From Pedobacter nototheniae (GTDB taxonomy: Bacteria; Bacteroidota; Bacteroidia; Sphingobacteriales; Sphingobacteriaceae), in NCBI RefSeq assembly GCF_004335085.1, contig NZ_RQRS01000016.1:90864-125486 (forward strand): DNA of 34,623 nt, in the 5' to 3' direction. The position numbers were made by a program, and so were the translations under genes. Below the pieces are notes generated by a model. That model was not told where the DNA came from, did not search any database, and was given only the letters and a program-made list of their open reading frames with translations. This document shows, in pieces, positions 14,839-23,339 of this stretch; position 1 is the stretch's first letter, and every line of letters starts with the position of its first letter.

Positions 14839-17800
14839 TTAAAAGCCGTAACGTAAACCAATTTGGAATTGGTAAGGATTGCCAGATGGATTTACAACGC
14901 CAGTATTATTAACGCTATAATTGTATGCTTTGGCTGTATTATCGAAACCGGTAACTGCATATAATGCCTGAGTACCTAAAGTTTCTGTTACGCCCCATTT
15001 TTTATTTAATAAGTTACCAAAGTTGAAAATATCTCCCGAAACTTCGATGTTATGAGATTTATAGATTTTAAATTTCTTTGAAACCCTTAAATCAACAACG
15101 CCGAAGAAACTATTTATACCACCGTTACGCTCGGCAATTTGACCAGAGTATTTGTTAATATAATCTTTTAAGCTTTGGCTTGCTGCCGGATTATCTAATA
15201 ATGCTTGCAAGTTGGTACGAATGGCTTGTGGCACACTTGGATTATTTCTGTCAAAAACAAAAGCTAAATCATTTGTGGGAACAAAATCACCATTGATGTT
15301 TCCACCTGCAAGTAAGCTATAGCGTGTACCACCGATGCCCGAATAACGTACGCCAACAGTTACGCCATAAAAAGTTGGCAATGTTCCATAAATAACAACC
15401 TTGCTGCGGAACTGACCATCTGAATAAGACATTTTACTTAAATCTCTTGGGTCATCTTTTACTGGTAAAGAAAGCGTTGCCGTGTTGGCTACGTTACCAT
15501 TGTAAGATGTGTTATCTTTAGTATCATTCCAGGTATAACTTGCCGAAATTTGCCCGTCTTTAAAGTAATTCCATGTGGCATCTAAAACAACCGCAAACTG
15601 GTTTACCTTACCTTTACTATTCATTTCTAACACACGGCCAAATTGGGTTGTTAAACGACCGGCCTTCCAATCTGCTGATCCGTTAGATGGGTCTACTGAT
15701 GGAACATAAACACCACGATTTGCCTCATTTGCCAAAGTAAAATATGGATTTGCAACCATGTTTCTATCTACATACATATAGTTATTACGGCCCAAAGTAG
15801 CATAACCAGTAATACCCACTTTAAATTTATCGGTAATTAATTTGCTATAAGATAAGTTGGCTTTGTAAACCACAGGTACTTTCGCATCAGGTGCGTAGGT
15901 ATTAATAGTTGGTAATTGTTGTGCAGGTAATGTAGGCGCAGAAGCTGTTCCATTTCTATAACCAATAAAATTAGGTACAGGTACATTTGTAACCACATCT
16001 ACAGTTGCAAAGTGCTTACCATCAAATGTTAGGTTATTAATGGTCATGTAGTTGTTAATGTCTGAGCCAAATATTCCTGCTCCAAAACGAACAAAATCAG
16101 TTCTGTTTTCATTAACATCCCAGTTAAACTGGATTCTTGGTTGAATTAAAAACTGTTTTAGCTCATTATCAGTTCTTACACCAATTGCATCAAATAATTG
16201 TTGGTTAAGCGGCGATTTTGGATAAGAACTATAATCCATCCGCAAGCCCCCTATAAATTCTAAACCTTTGGCTAATTTAGTTTGCATTTGACCGTAAATT
16301 GCAGTATTCCAAATGCCTGCTTTTACCGTTGGATCTGCAACTAAAGGCACCTCACGGTAATATTTAGTTGGAGCAAGGTTATCAAAATTTTGTAAAGAGG
16401 TAATGGCTCCGGCATTTCTATATTCAAAACGACCGTTTACTTCACTACCATAAAGCGATTTTGCATGTGTGTACATTACATCAAAACCAAAAGTATATTT
16501 GATTTTATCTGTGTTGTAGTAGAAATTATCAACCAATTGAAGTACGTTATTGGTAAAACCTTCCTGTCCAAAACGGTGTCCACCTATCTGAACGTCTGTT
16601 TTTACATCAACACCTGTCGAAATTTTAGAAGGTACATTAAATACAATTGCTCTTGGAATAGGGCCACCAAGCTCGCTATTTTGTGTACTTGCCTGATAAG
16701 TATATAAATGTTGAACTTTTAACTCGTTAGTAATTTTACTGTTAATTGTTGTACGTAAAGTTGCCAATAAGCTGTTGTCAACATTTTTATCTGTACCATA
16801 ACTTTCAAAAAAAGTAATGGCCGTATTGTCTGCCAAGCCTAAAGGGTTTCTGTCATTCGTGTAATTATCGCGAATGGTTAATAAATTTTTATCATTAATT
16901 TGCCAGTCTAAACGCGCAAATGCCGCGTCGGTTCCACGTTGTTTATCGAAGGTTCCGTATTGAGGAGTATTTGCCACGCCGTATTTTGTACGTGCTATGC
17001 CTAAAAATTGTTCTAATGTGTTGTTTGTGATTTTAAACGTAGCTTCATCTTTAGGACCTTTAACATCCGCAATAATTAATGGACGTGCATCTCTTTGATG
17101 ATCCCATCCCACAAAATAGTGTAATTTATCTTTAATAATCGGACCGCCTAATGTGAAACCATATTGATAAGTAGAGAAATCGTTATCGCGTTTTACCCCT
17201 CTAATATCGTATGGCGATGATAACCAATCGGCCCTGCCATATACAAAAGCACTACCACTTATTGTGTTTGTACCCGATTTTGTTACAGCAGTTACTGTAC
17301 CGCCACCGGCTCTGCCTAAAGTAACATCATATTGATTGGTTACCACTTTAAACTCTCTTACCGCCTCGATAGAAATTGAATATGGCGCACCACTACGGCT
17401 AGTTGTACTCCCTGCCGATGTTGGGTTTTTTGCATTCATTCCATCAATAGTATAGTTGGTAGATGATCCCAATTGCCCAGCAATACTTCCTCCGCGTGAT
17501 AATGGAGATAAATCCATTAAGTTAGAGAAATTACGTCCGTTTACAGGAAGCTGATTCATGGTTTTAGCAGAAATTTCTGTTGAAGCGCCAAAATTCTGAA
17601 CCTTATTTCTTAAACCAGATGCCACAACCTGTACTGCATCTAAGTTTTGCGAAGCTTCTTGCATGGCAATGTTTACCCTAACAACATCGCCAAGGTTTAG
17701 CATGTAGCCATTCCTGTTTTGTTCGCCAAAGCCTACATAAATGGCTTTAACAGTATAAGGCCCTCCTAGCGGAAGTTCTTTTAAAGTATACTCTCCTTGG

Positions 17801-17988
17801 GCATTGGTTGATGTTTTGGTGGTAAAACCCGTAGAATTATTTTTAATTTGAATGGAAACACCTGGAATCGGTTTCTTTTGTTCATCGGTAACAATACCAG
17901 ATATAGAGGCTTGTGTTGTTTGTGCAAATGCCTGATTATTGACAATGCAAAACAGTAGCAATACTGCCGTAAGTAAATTTTTGATCAT
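14839..17988 (-). CDS. Oar-like TonB-dependent outer-membrane receptor
   Basis: A 1049-residue protein with a signal peptide (MIKNLLTAVLLLFCIVNNQAFAQ). Residues about 27-115 form a carboxypeptidase-regulatory-like beta-sandwich (SGIVTDEQKKPIPGVSIQIK), followed by a plug domain (NQLPVNGRNFSNLMDLSPLS, YTIDGMNAKNP, VTAVTKSGTNTISGSAFVYG). A long beta-barrel then ends in the typical C-terminal aromatic (QIGLRYGF). This architecture matches Oar-type TonB receptors rather than the SusC class: no SusD-like gene is next to it and no SusC-type plug is seen. The substrate is unknown; Oar-like proteins have been linked to peptide or protein traffic across the outer membrane. It is a single gene with its own terminator. 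A near match to TAnnTTTG on the minus strand (18014-18021, CATCTTTG) may be its promoter. Confidence 0.88.
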   Translation of the reverse strand: MIKNLLTAVLLLFCIVNNQAFAQTTQASISGIVTDEQKKPIPGVSIQIKNNSTGFTTKTSTNAQGEYTLKELPLGGPYTVKAIYVGFGEQNRNGYMLNLGDVVRVNIAMQEASQNLDAVQVVASGLRNKVQNFGASTEISAKTMNQLPVNGRNFSNLMDLSPLSRGGSIAGQLGSSTNYTIDGMNAKNPTSAGSTTSRSGAPYSISIEAVREFKVVTNQYDVTLGRAGGGTVTAVTKSGTNTISGSAFVYGRADWLSSPYDIRGVKRDNDFSTYQYGFTLGGPIIKDKLHYFVGWDHQRDARPLIIADVKGPKDEATFKITNNTLEQFLGIARTKYGVANTPQYGTFDKQRGTDAAFARLDWQINDKNLLTIRDNYTNDRNPLGLADNTAITFFESYGTDKNVDNSLLATLRTTINSKITNELKVQHLYTYQASTQNSELGGPIPRAIVFNVPSKISTGVDVKTDVQIGGHRFGQEGFTNNVLQLVDNFYYNTDKIKYTFGFDVMYTHAKSLYGSEVNGRFEYRNAGAITSLQNFDNLAPTKYYREVPLVADPTVKAGIWNTAIYGQMQTKLAKGLEFIGGLRMDYSSYPKSPLNQQLFDAIGVRTDNELKQFLIQPRIQFNWDVNENRTDFVRFGAGIFGSDINNYMTINNLTFDGKHFATVDVVTNVPVPNFIGYRNGTASAPTLPAQQLPTINTYAPDAKVPVVYKANLSYSKLITDKFKVGITGYATLGRNNYMYVDRNMVANPYFTLANEANRGVYVPSVDPSNGSADWKAGRLTTQFGRVLEMNSKGKVNQFAVVLDATWNYFKDGQISASYTWNDTKDNTSYNGNVANTATLSLPVKDDPRDLSKMSYSDGQFRSKVVIYGTLPTFYGVTVGVRYSGIGGTRYSLLAGGNINGDFVPTNDLAFVFDRNNPSVPQAIRTNLQALLDNPAASQSLKDYINKYSGQIAERNGGINSFFGVVDLRVSKKFKIYKSHNIEVSGDIFNFGNLLNKKWGVTETLGTQALYAVTGFDNTAKAYNYSVNNTGVVNPSGNPYQFQIGLRYGF

Positions 17989-18118
17989 AATTAGTTCTGA
18001 TTATTTCTTGGCGCAAAGATGTTTTCTTAGTGTTAATTGAAATTAGATTTTACATTAACATAAGGTTATTAGTTTGCTTCGAATGTTGTTTAAATGTGAA
18101 TAGCTCAAAGAACTCCAC

Positions 18119-18151
18119 AAAAAAAAGCGACCTGTAAATTTTACAGATCGC
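18119..18151 (-). terminator. Terminator of the amidohydrolase operon
   Basis: On the minus strand a hairpin with GCGA/TCGC outside and CTGTAAA/TTTACAG inside, separated by a single mismatch, is followed by eight Ts. It lies 29 bp past the stop of the gene at 18180-19493. Confidence 0.85.
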
Positions 18152-18179
18152 CTTAAAAAAGAACTAGTTTAATTATTTC

Positions 18180-19493
18180 CTACTTCTTGTCTGAAGCATA
18201 TTTATCGCTAAATTTTTTATCCAGCTGTTTATGCAAATTATCAAGGTTAATATCTCTCCCCTGAATAAATGCTTGCTCAACTTTATTGGTTTTCATATCT
18301 AAAGCGTCTCCTGCAGAGATGAAGAAAGTTGCATCCTTTCCGTTTTCAATACTGCCAGTGGTTTTATCAATTCCCATTACTTTAGCGGCATTTAAGGTAA
18401 TAGTAGAAAGTGCTTTTTCTTTATCCAAGCCCCATGTAGAAACCGTACCGGCCATAAATGGCAAGTTGCGTTGTTGCCAGTAACCATCTATACTAACCAC
18501 AACATTAATCCCTGCATTGGCTAAAACTGCAGCATTTTTATAGGGCATATTTACATCGTCATCGTTGTTGTTGGGTAAGGCATGCGGTTGTTTAACCACT
18601 ACACTAATGTTATTGTCTTTTAAGAAATCAATCAGCAGGTAAGCCTCATCAGCACCAGTAATTACGGGTGTAATGCCGAATTTTTTGGCAAAGTTTACAG
18701 CTGCTACAATATCTTTTTGGCTATCGGCAGAGATAAATAATTTCTCTGAACCTGTAAAAACACGTTTCATAGCTTCGAAACGGGTATTAATTACTTCGGG
18801 TTTCGCTATTTCACTATAAGCCTTGGCTTCTGCGAAAAAGGAAGTTAATTGGTTAATTATACTTTGCGTACGTTCAGCTAAAACTTCTGCAGAAACTTGA
18901 GGTCTACCAAAACCACCTCTAAAACGTGGCGTAACTGGCCAGCTCATGTGCATGGCATCATCAGTTTTAATAGCTGCATCTTCCCAGTTCCATGCATCAA
19001 GCTGCACAACAGATGAACTTCCTGATATTGTTCCGCCCTGCGGTGTTGGTTGAGCCATTAAAATACCATTGCTACGTAAAGTGGCTGGCACTTTTGAATC
19101 CGTATTATAAGCAACAATAGAACGAATGTGCGAATTATAATCACCTATTTCCTGGAAATCAAGAGTTGCCTTTACCGCTTCAATTTCTGTTAAACCAAGA
19201 TTGGTTGTTGCAGCAATAAAACCCGGATAAATGTGTTTACCGCTGGCATTAATTCGCATTACATCATCCTGTGGTACTTGTCCGTTGGCGGTTACAGATA
19301 TAATTTTACCATTTCCAAAAAGGATGGTTCCATTTTCTATTATCGTTCCATTACCTACATGCACGGTTGCACCTGTAATGGCGATGGTTTTGCTTTGTTT
19401 TTTTGCTGGAGAAATATTGGCTTGTGCAAAGCAGATCAGGCTCGATGCCGAAAGCACCAAACTGAATATATAAGGTTTAATATTAGTGTGCAT
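18180..19493 (-). CDS. Secreted amidohydrolase-fold protein lacking the metal-binding HxH
   Basis: A 437-residue protein with a signal peptide ending near residue 24 (ICFAQ). It has the amidohydrolase superfamily layout: an N-terminal beta domain (AITGATVHVGNGTIIENGTI), the entry to the barrel (GKHIYPGFIAATTNLGL), and the C-terminal motif LNAAKVMGIDKTTGSIENGKDATFF. At the first barrel strand, where active members have HxH, this protein has ATT, and no other clear metal ligands are seen. It may therefore be catalytically inactive or use another chemistry. Its start overlaps the stop of the upstream amidohydrolase gene by 11 bp, so the two are translationally coupled and probably form a complex. 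The substrate is unknown. Confidence 0.85.
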   Translation of the reverse strand: MHTNIKPYIFSLVLSASSLICFAQANISPAKKQSKTIAITGATVHVGNGTIIENGTILFGNGKIISVTANGQVPQDDVMRINASGKHIYPGFIAATTNLGLTEIEAVKATLDFQEIGDYNSHIRSIVAYNTDSKVPATLRSNGILMAQPTPQGGTISGSSSVVQLDAWNWEDAAIKTDDAMHMSWPVTPRFRGGFGRPQVSAEVLAERTQSIINQLTSFFAEAKAYSEIAKPEVINTRFEAMKRVFTGSEKLFISADSQKDIVAAVNFAKKFGITPVITGADEAYLLIDFLKDNNISVVVKQPHALPNNNDDDVNMPYKNAAVLANAGINVVVSIDGYWQQRNLPFMAGTVSTWGLDKEKALSTITLNAAKVMGIDKTTGSIENGKDATFFISAGDALDMKTNKVEQAFIQGRDINLDNLHKQLDKKFSDKYASDKK

Positions 19494-22400
19494 GTTCTTG
19501 TTCGGTTAGTTCAGCTGAATAATTTTCTAAAGTTTCGCAATTGTATAAGCGTGGTGCATCGCCAACAGGGCGTTGTGTGCGACCGCCTTTACTTTTACTT
19601 TCTAACATTTTTTGAATCAGACGGGCTTTTTCAATTTGTTGCGTTTTAATTACCTGAGCATCTTTTTCAATATCCCAGTAAGCAATACCATCAACAAAAG
19701 TTTTCTCTGCTTTTGCATAAATAGATAAAGGATCGGCAGACCAAATAACCACATCAGCATCTTTACCCACTTTTAAACTACCCACTTTATTATCAATATG
19801 AAGCATTTTTGCCGGGTTAAGGGTTACAAATTTAAAAGCATCTTCTTCGGGCACACCACCATATAAAACAGCTTTACCAGCTTCCTGATTTAAACGACGA
19901 GCCATTTCAGCATCATCAGAATTAAATGCAGTGGTAATACCAACATTATGCATAATTTTTCCATTGTACGGAATGGCTTCTGCAACCTCATTTTTATATG
20001 CCCACCAATCAGAAAACGTAGAACCGGCAATGCCGTGAGCCTTCATTTTATCCGCTACTTTATAACCCTCTAAAATGTGTGTAAACGTATTTATTTTAAA
20101 ACCCATACTATCTGCAGCATGAATTAACATGTTAATTTCACTTTGTACATAAGAGTGACAGGTAATAAAGCGCTTGTTGTTTAAAATTTCAACAATGGCA
20201 TCCAATTCTAAATCACGGCGAACGGTATTTCCTTTTACCGCCATCGCTTTTTCATACTCTTTAGCTCGCGTAAACTCATCAATATAAGTTTGCTCAACAC
20301 CCATTCTAGTCACGGGAAAACGTTGTCCGGTACCGAAATTACTTTGCTTAACATTTTCGCCCAGTGCAAATTTGATGAAACCATCTGCGCCTGCAAACTT
20401 TAATTCTTCTGGCGATTTACCCCAACGTAATTTAATTAATTGCGATTGGCCCCCAATTGGATTTGCAGAACCATGAAGAATGTGAGAAGTTGTTACACCG
20501 CCCGCCAACTGACGGTAAATGTTTACATCTTCGGAGTTGATGATATCTGCAATGCGCACTTCGGCAGATACCGATTGCGCACCCTCATTTATACCACCAG
20601 AACCAGCAATGTGAGAGTGCTCATCAATAATGCCCGGTGTAATGTGTTTTCCTGTAGCATCAATTATTTTAGCATTTCCTGCCGGAAGATTTTTACCAAC
20701 CGCTTTAATCTTTCCATTTTCTAAAAGTACATCTGCATTTTGCAAAATCCCTTCTTTCTCGTTAGTCCAAACAGTACCGTTTTTAAGCAAAACAGTTTCT
20801 GCCTTCGGCAATTCGGCATTTCCAAAAGCACCAAAAGGATAAAGCAAAGTACCCATTGCTAAAGTGGCTTTAGGATCTTCACGCTTCGGGGTTTCTTTTG
20901 AAGCTTCTTTATAATTTGCAGTAAACTTTCCTGTAGTTCCATCAGCAAGGGCAGATTCGCCTTTAAAAGTTAATGGATTTGCAGCAGTCAGGTAACCGCT
21001 TAAACGTACATCACCTTTGGGGTTTTTCTTCAGGTTGAAATTAATGCTTACCCAATCACCATTACGATTAAAAGTAGCTGTGGTTTTAACACTATCAACT
21101 CCAGTTCTTTCAATGGCTGCAACCGAGCCACCACCTGTTCCGCTAATTTTTAAGGTTAGTGCACCAATGCCATCAACATTTAAATTGTATACGCCACGTA
21201 CATCAGCAACATCAATTTTATTTACAATAAAGCGTTTGCCTTGTACCCAGTTTTCGAAAATAATGTTTCCGTTTTTAAATATATTATCAGATGAAATAAG
21301 GAAGTTAGCCACTTTACCTTTTTCCAGTGAACCCACTTTATCGCTGATGCCTAAAATGGAAGCCGGAATTTCGGTTATCGATTGCAATGCTTGTTTTTCT
21401 GTTAATCCATTTTCTATCGCAGTGCGAATATTTGCCCAAAAATCACGACTATTTTCCAAGCCAAAGGCGGTTAAAGCAAACTTAATTCCTGCCTTTTCCA
21501 GAGCAGCGGCATTAGCTGGTGCCATTTCCCAGGCCTTCATTTGCGCTAAAGTAATGTTTCTGGCTTCTGCAGGATCTTCCACATCGTAAGCTTTAGGAAA
21601 AGATAAAGGAATAATCAACGTAGCGCCCGTAGCTTTAACTTCATTAATTCTTTGGTATTCATCTCCGTTAGATTTAATAATGTATTGCTTGCCAAACTCC
21701 TTACCAATTTTATCAGCACGAAGAACATTTGCCCAGCCATCGGCTTCAAAAATCTGTGGCATGTTTTGTTGTTTGCCAAATTCCTCAAGCGAAATGTTGT
21801 ATTCTTCTTTTTGCTTATTGTACCATTGCGCATCATAATAAGTTTGGCGCAATAAAGCTATAGATCCCATTAAAGAAGTTGGATAATCATTGGATGACGA
21901 ACCTTTGTTGAAAGAATAATTGGCTGCGGTTTGATCTTTTAAAAACACATTGTTATCTGCACCATCGTTTAACGTTACTGCGGCAGAAATACCGCGTGCA
22001 ATCCCGTCGCGGTTAATAACATTTACACTTCCGAAACCAACCTTACGTAATTCATCAGCCTTTTTACTATCGGCACTAAAAATATTTTTAACAGAAGTTT
22101 CGGGTCTTATTGCTTCATTCCAGTTGTAAGCACCTTTTTTAGTTGATGTAAAAATTGATTGGCGGTTGCCTCCAAAACCTCTGGCCTGCGTAGCCGTTTC
22201 TGGTAAGCCATAGCTAGAGAAAGCATCAATTAAAGATGGATAAATAAATTTTCCTTTTAAATCAATCACTACATAACCTTTTGGTATCGCAATACCAGCG
22301 CCAACCGCCTGTATGGTTTGGCCTTTAATTAAAAGTGTAGCATTTGTTAAGGTTTGGGTGGCATTTACCACAATAGTTGCATTAGTAAAGGCAAACATTC

Positions 22401-22503
22401 CGGGGCGGGTATCAAAAGATCCATTAACCGGGTAAGTGCCCTGCTGTGCAAAAAGCATTGTAGTAGAAAATACCAGCACAATGGCGAGTAAAATTTTCTT
22501 CAT
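19483..22503 (-). CDS. Secreted tandem amidohydrolase, one degenerate and one intact domain
   Basis: About 1006 residues from the ATG at 22503, chosen because a signal peptide (MKKILLAIVLVFSTTMLFAQ) starts there; an ATG 51 bp upstream would add a non-signal extension and reach into the divergent promoter region. The N-terminal module (residues about 25-430) follows the amidohydrolase plan (GKFIYPSLIDAFSSYGLPE ... VGSLEKGKVANFLIS) but lacks HxH. A beta-rich linker (about 430-590) follows. The C-terminal module keeps the ligands: HSH after GIID (about residue 628), His in FITCHSYVQ, His in TFTHILEGYK and Asp in FNSDDAE. This points to a hydrolase of cyclic or peptide amides such as imidazolonepropionase- or isoaspartyl-type enzymes; the substrate is open. 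The last codons overlap the next gene. Confidence 0.88.
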   Translation of the reverse strand: MKKILLAIVLVFSTTMLFAQQGTYPVNGSFDTRPGMFAFTNATIVVNATQTLTNATLLIKGQTIQAVGAGIAIPKGYVVIDLKGKFIYPSLIDAFSSYGLPETATQARGFGGNRQSIFTSTKKGAYNWNEAIRPETSVKNIFSADSKKADELRKVGFGSVNVINRDGIARGISAAVTLNDGADNNVFLKDQTAANYSFNKGSSSNDYPTSLMGSIALLRQTYYDAQWYNKQKEEYNISLEEFGKQQNMPQIFEADGWANVLRADKIGKEFGKQYIIKSNGDEYQRINEVKATGATLIIPLSFPKAYDVEDPAEARNITLAQMKAWEMAPANAAALEKAGIKFALTAFGLENSRDFWANIRTAIENGLTEKQALQSITEIPASILGISDKVGSLEKGKVANFLISSDNIFKNGNIIFENWVQGKRFIVNKIDVADVRGVYNLNVDGIGALTLKISGTGGGSVAAIERTGVDSVKTTATFNRNGDWVSINFNLKKNPKGDVRLSGYLTAANPLTFKGESALADGTTGKFTANYKEASKETPKREDPKATLAMGTLLYPFGAFGNAELPKAETVLLKNGTVWTNEKEGILQNADVLLENGKIKAVGKNLPAGNAKIIDATGKHITPGIIDEHSHIAGSGGINEGAQSVSAEVRIADIINSEDVNIYRQLAGGVTTSHILHGSANPIGGQSQLIKLRWGKSPEELKFAGADGFIKFALGENVKQSNFGTGQRFPVTRMGVEQTYIDEFTRAKEYEKAMAVKGNTVRRDLELDAIVEILNNKRFITCHSYVQSEINMLIHAADSMGFKINTFTHILEGYKVADKMKAHGIAGSTFSDWWAYKNEVAEAIPYNGKIMHNVGITTAFNSDDAEMARRLNQEAGKAVLYGGVPEEDAFKFVTLNPAKMLHIDNKVGSLKVGKDADVVIWSADPLSIYAKAEKTFVDGIAYWDIEKDAQVIKTQQIEKARLIQKMLESKSKGGRTQRPVGDAPRLYNCETLENYSAELTEQEHAH

Positions 22504-22586
22504 AATAAGTTTAGGGTTTTTTTGTTTAAAACTAATATAAATAAGCGTTGCCATTGCTTATTAACCTATTTTTTACAATTAATGTC

Positions 22587-22594
22587 TATTTTTG
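22587..22594 (+). promoter_or_regulatory. -7 box of the small haem-b-like gene
   Basis: TATTTTTG matches TAnnTTTG exactly and lies 19 bp before the ATG at 22614, which supports that start over in-frame ATGs further upstream. Confidence 0.6.
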
Positions 22595-22613
22595 GATAAT
22601 AGAAATTTTAGAT

Positions 22614-23060
22614 ATGAATGATATTTTAAAAAGTGCGCACTCTGGATGGCGCTATGTTGTTTTCCTTTTACTGATTATTGCAGTTGTAAAAGCTCTATCA
22701 GGATGGTTGGGCAATAAACCTTATACAGAAGGAGATAGAAAGCTAAATGTGTTTACCCTAATTAGTGCACACATTCAATTATTAATAGGCCTAGTACTTT
22801 ATTTTAGTGAAGGTTGGTATAAATTAAGTAGTGCAGGAGCACCAGCAGTTCGCTATTTTAAAATGGAACACATCAGCATGATGATTGTTGCAATTATCTT
22901 AATTACCGTTGGAAATTCTAAATCGAAAAAGATTGCAGATGCAGTATCAAAACACCGTACAATTGCTATTTTCTTTGGTTTAGCTTTAATTATAATTGTT
23001 GTTTCAATTGTATTAATGACTAAAAGTGTTCCCGGCAGAACATTCTTTGGCGTATCATAA
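22614..23060 (+). CDS. Four-helix membrane protein, putative cytochrome b-like
   Basis: A 148-residue integral membrane protein with four hydrophobic helices (residues about 13-31, 46-64, 88-105 and 118-138). One His lies at or near each helix: HSGWRY (His9), ISAHIQLLIG, KMEHISMM and SKHRTI. Short four-helix proteins with this pattern are often annotated as cytochrome b in Bacteroidota, and the paired histidines could ligate haem; this is an inference. The start is the ATG at 22614, which follows the -7 box, rather than the in-frame ATG at 22548, whose extra 22 residues are not family-like. It is divergent from the amidohydrolase operon. Confidence 0.75.
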   Translation: MNDILKSAHSGWRYVVFLLLIIAVVKALSGWLGNKPYTEGDRKLNVFTLISAHIQLLIGLVLYFSEGWYKLSSAGAPAVRYFKMEHISMMIVAIILITVGNSKSKKIADAVSKHRTIAIFFGLALIIIVVSIVLMTKSVPGRTFFGVS

Positions 23061-23096
23061 ATTTTAAAAAATATTTCGCTTATTTAAAAATATTTA

Positions 23097-23104
23097 TATT
23101 TTTG
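23097..23104 (+). promoter_or_regulatory. -7 box of the trp operon
   Basis: TATTTTTG matches TAnnTTTG; TTTC at 23074-23077 is a one-mismatch -33 box at exactly 19 nt spacing. Transcription should start at about 23108-23111, essentially at the leader peptide start codon. Confidence 0.7.
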
Positions 23105-23110
23105 CTGCAG

Positions 23111-23188
23111 ATGAATAGAAATACACATACATGGCTTTGGCAAAGTAATTCAAAAAAGGATTGCGCCGGCTGCGTATGCAAAATATAG
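23111..23188 (+). CDS. trpL: trp leader peptide (attenuator peptide)
   Basis: A 25-residue peptide starting at the ATG at 23111. Its first half is MNRNTHTWLWQSNS, with two Trp codons separated by one Leu codon (TGG CTT TGG at 23132-23140). Its end carries an unusual Cys-rich segment, DCAGCVCKI. It lies between a strong promoter and a terminator hairpin that precede trpE, the classical layout of a ribosome-mediated attenuator: low Trp-tRNA stalls the ribosome at the Trp codons. The -7 box ends only 6 nt before the ATG, so the transcript may be almost leaderless. It is too short to recognise by homology; the assignment rests on position and Trp codons. Confidence 0.8.
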   Translation: MNRNTHTWLWQSNSKKDCAGCVCKI

Positions 23189-23253
23189 TTTATCAACCTA
23201 AACCTTATTAAAAGAACCATTAAAGCCCGACGTAGAACCACACGTCGGGCTTT
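23163..23253 (+). promoter_or_regulatory. trp attenuator: antiterminator segment and terminator hairpin
   Basis: Terminator: AAAGCCCGACGT (23222-23233) pairs perfectly with ACGTCGGGCTTT (23242-23253) around an 8-nt loop, then TTA. Candidate antiterminator: CGCCGGCT (23164-23171) near the end of the leader peptide can pair with AGCCCGACG (23224-23232), with one mismatch and one bulge. A ribosome stalled at the Trp codons would leave 23164-23171 free; one that reaches the stop codon (23186-23188) would cover it and allow termination. The geometry fits; the weak pairing is the uncertain part. Confidence 0.75.
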
Positions 23254-23339
23254 TTACTTATAAAAATAATTGTAATAAATCCATTATTGCGAGGTGCTAC
23301 CAAAATAAACTTCGTAATAATGATAATGATAAAAAGAAA

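Noticed and set aside
19233..19649. 138-codon antisense frame across the amidohydrolase overlap
   Set aside because: It overlaps two supported genes and has an aromatic/Cys-rich composition typical of antisense frames.
21017..21589. 190-codon antisense frame in the amidohydrolase gene
   Set aside because: It lies wholly inside a well-supported gene on the other strand and has no domain or promoter.
23131..23148. Alternative short frame ATG GCT TTG GCA AAG TAA in the trp leader
   Set aside because: Only five codons, no Trp; the 23111 frame explains the attenuator.
23134..23227. Pairing of GGCTTT at the Trp codons with AAAGCC of the terminator
   Set aside because: A 6-bp match is real, but a stalled ribosome would cover it, giving the wrong regulatory sign; the 23164-23171 segment fits better.
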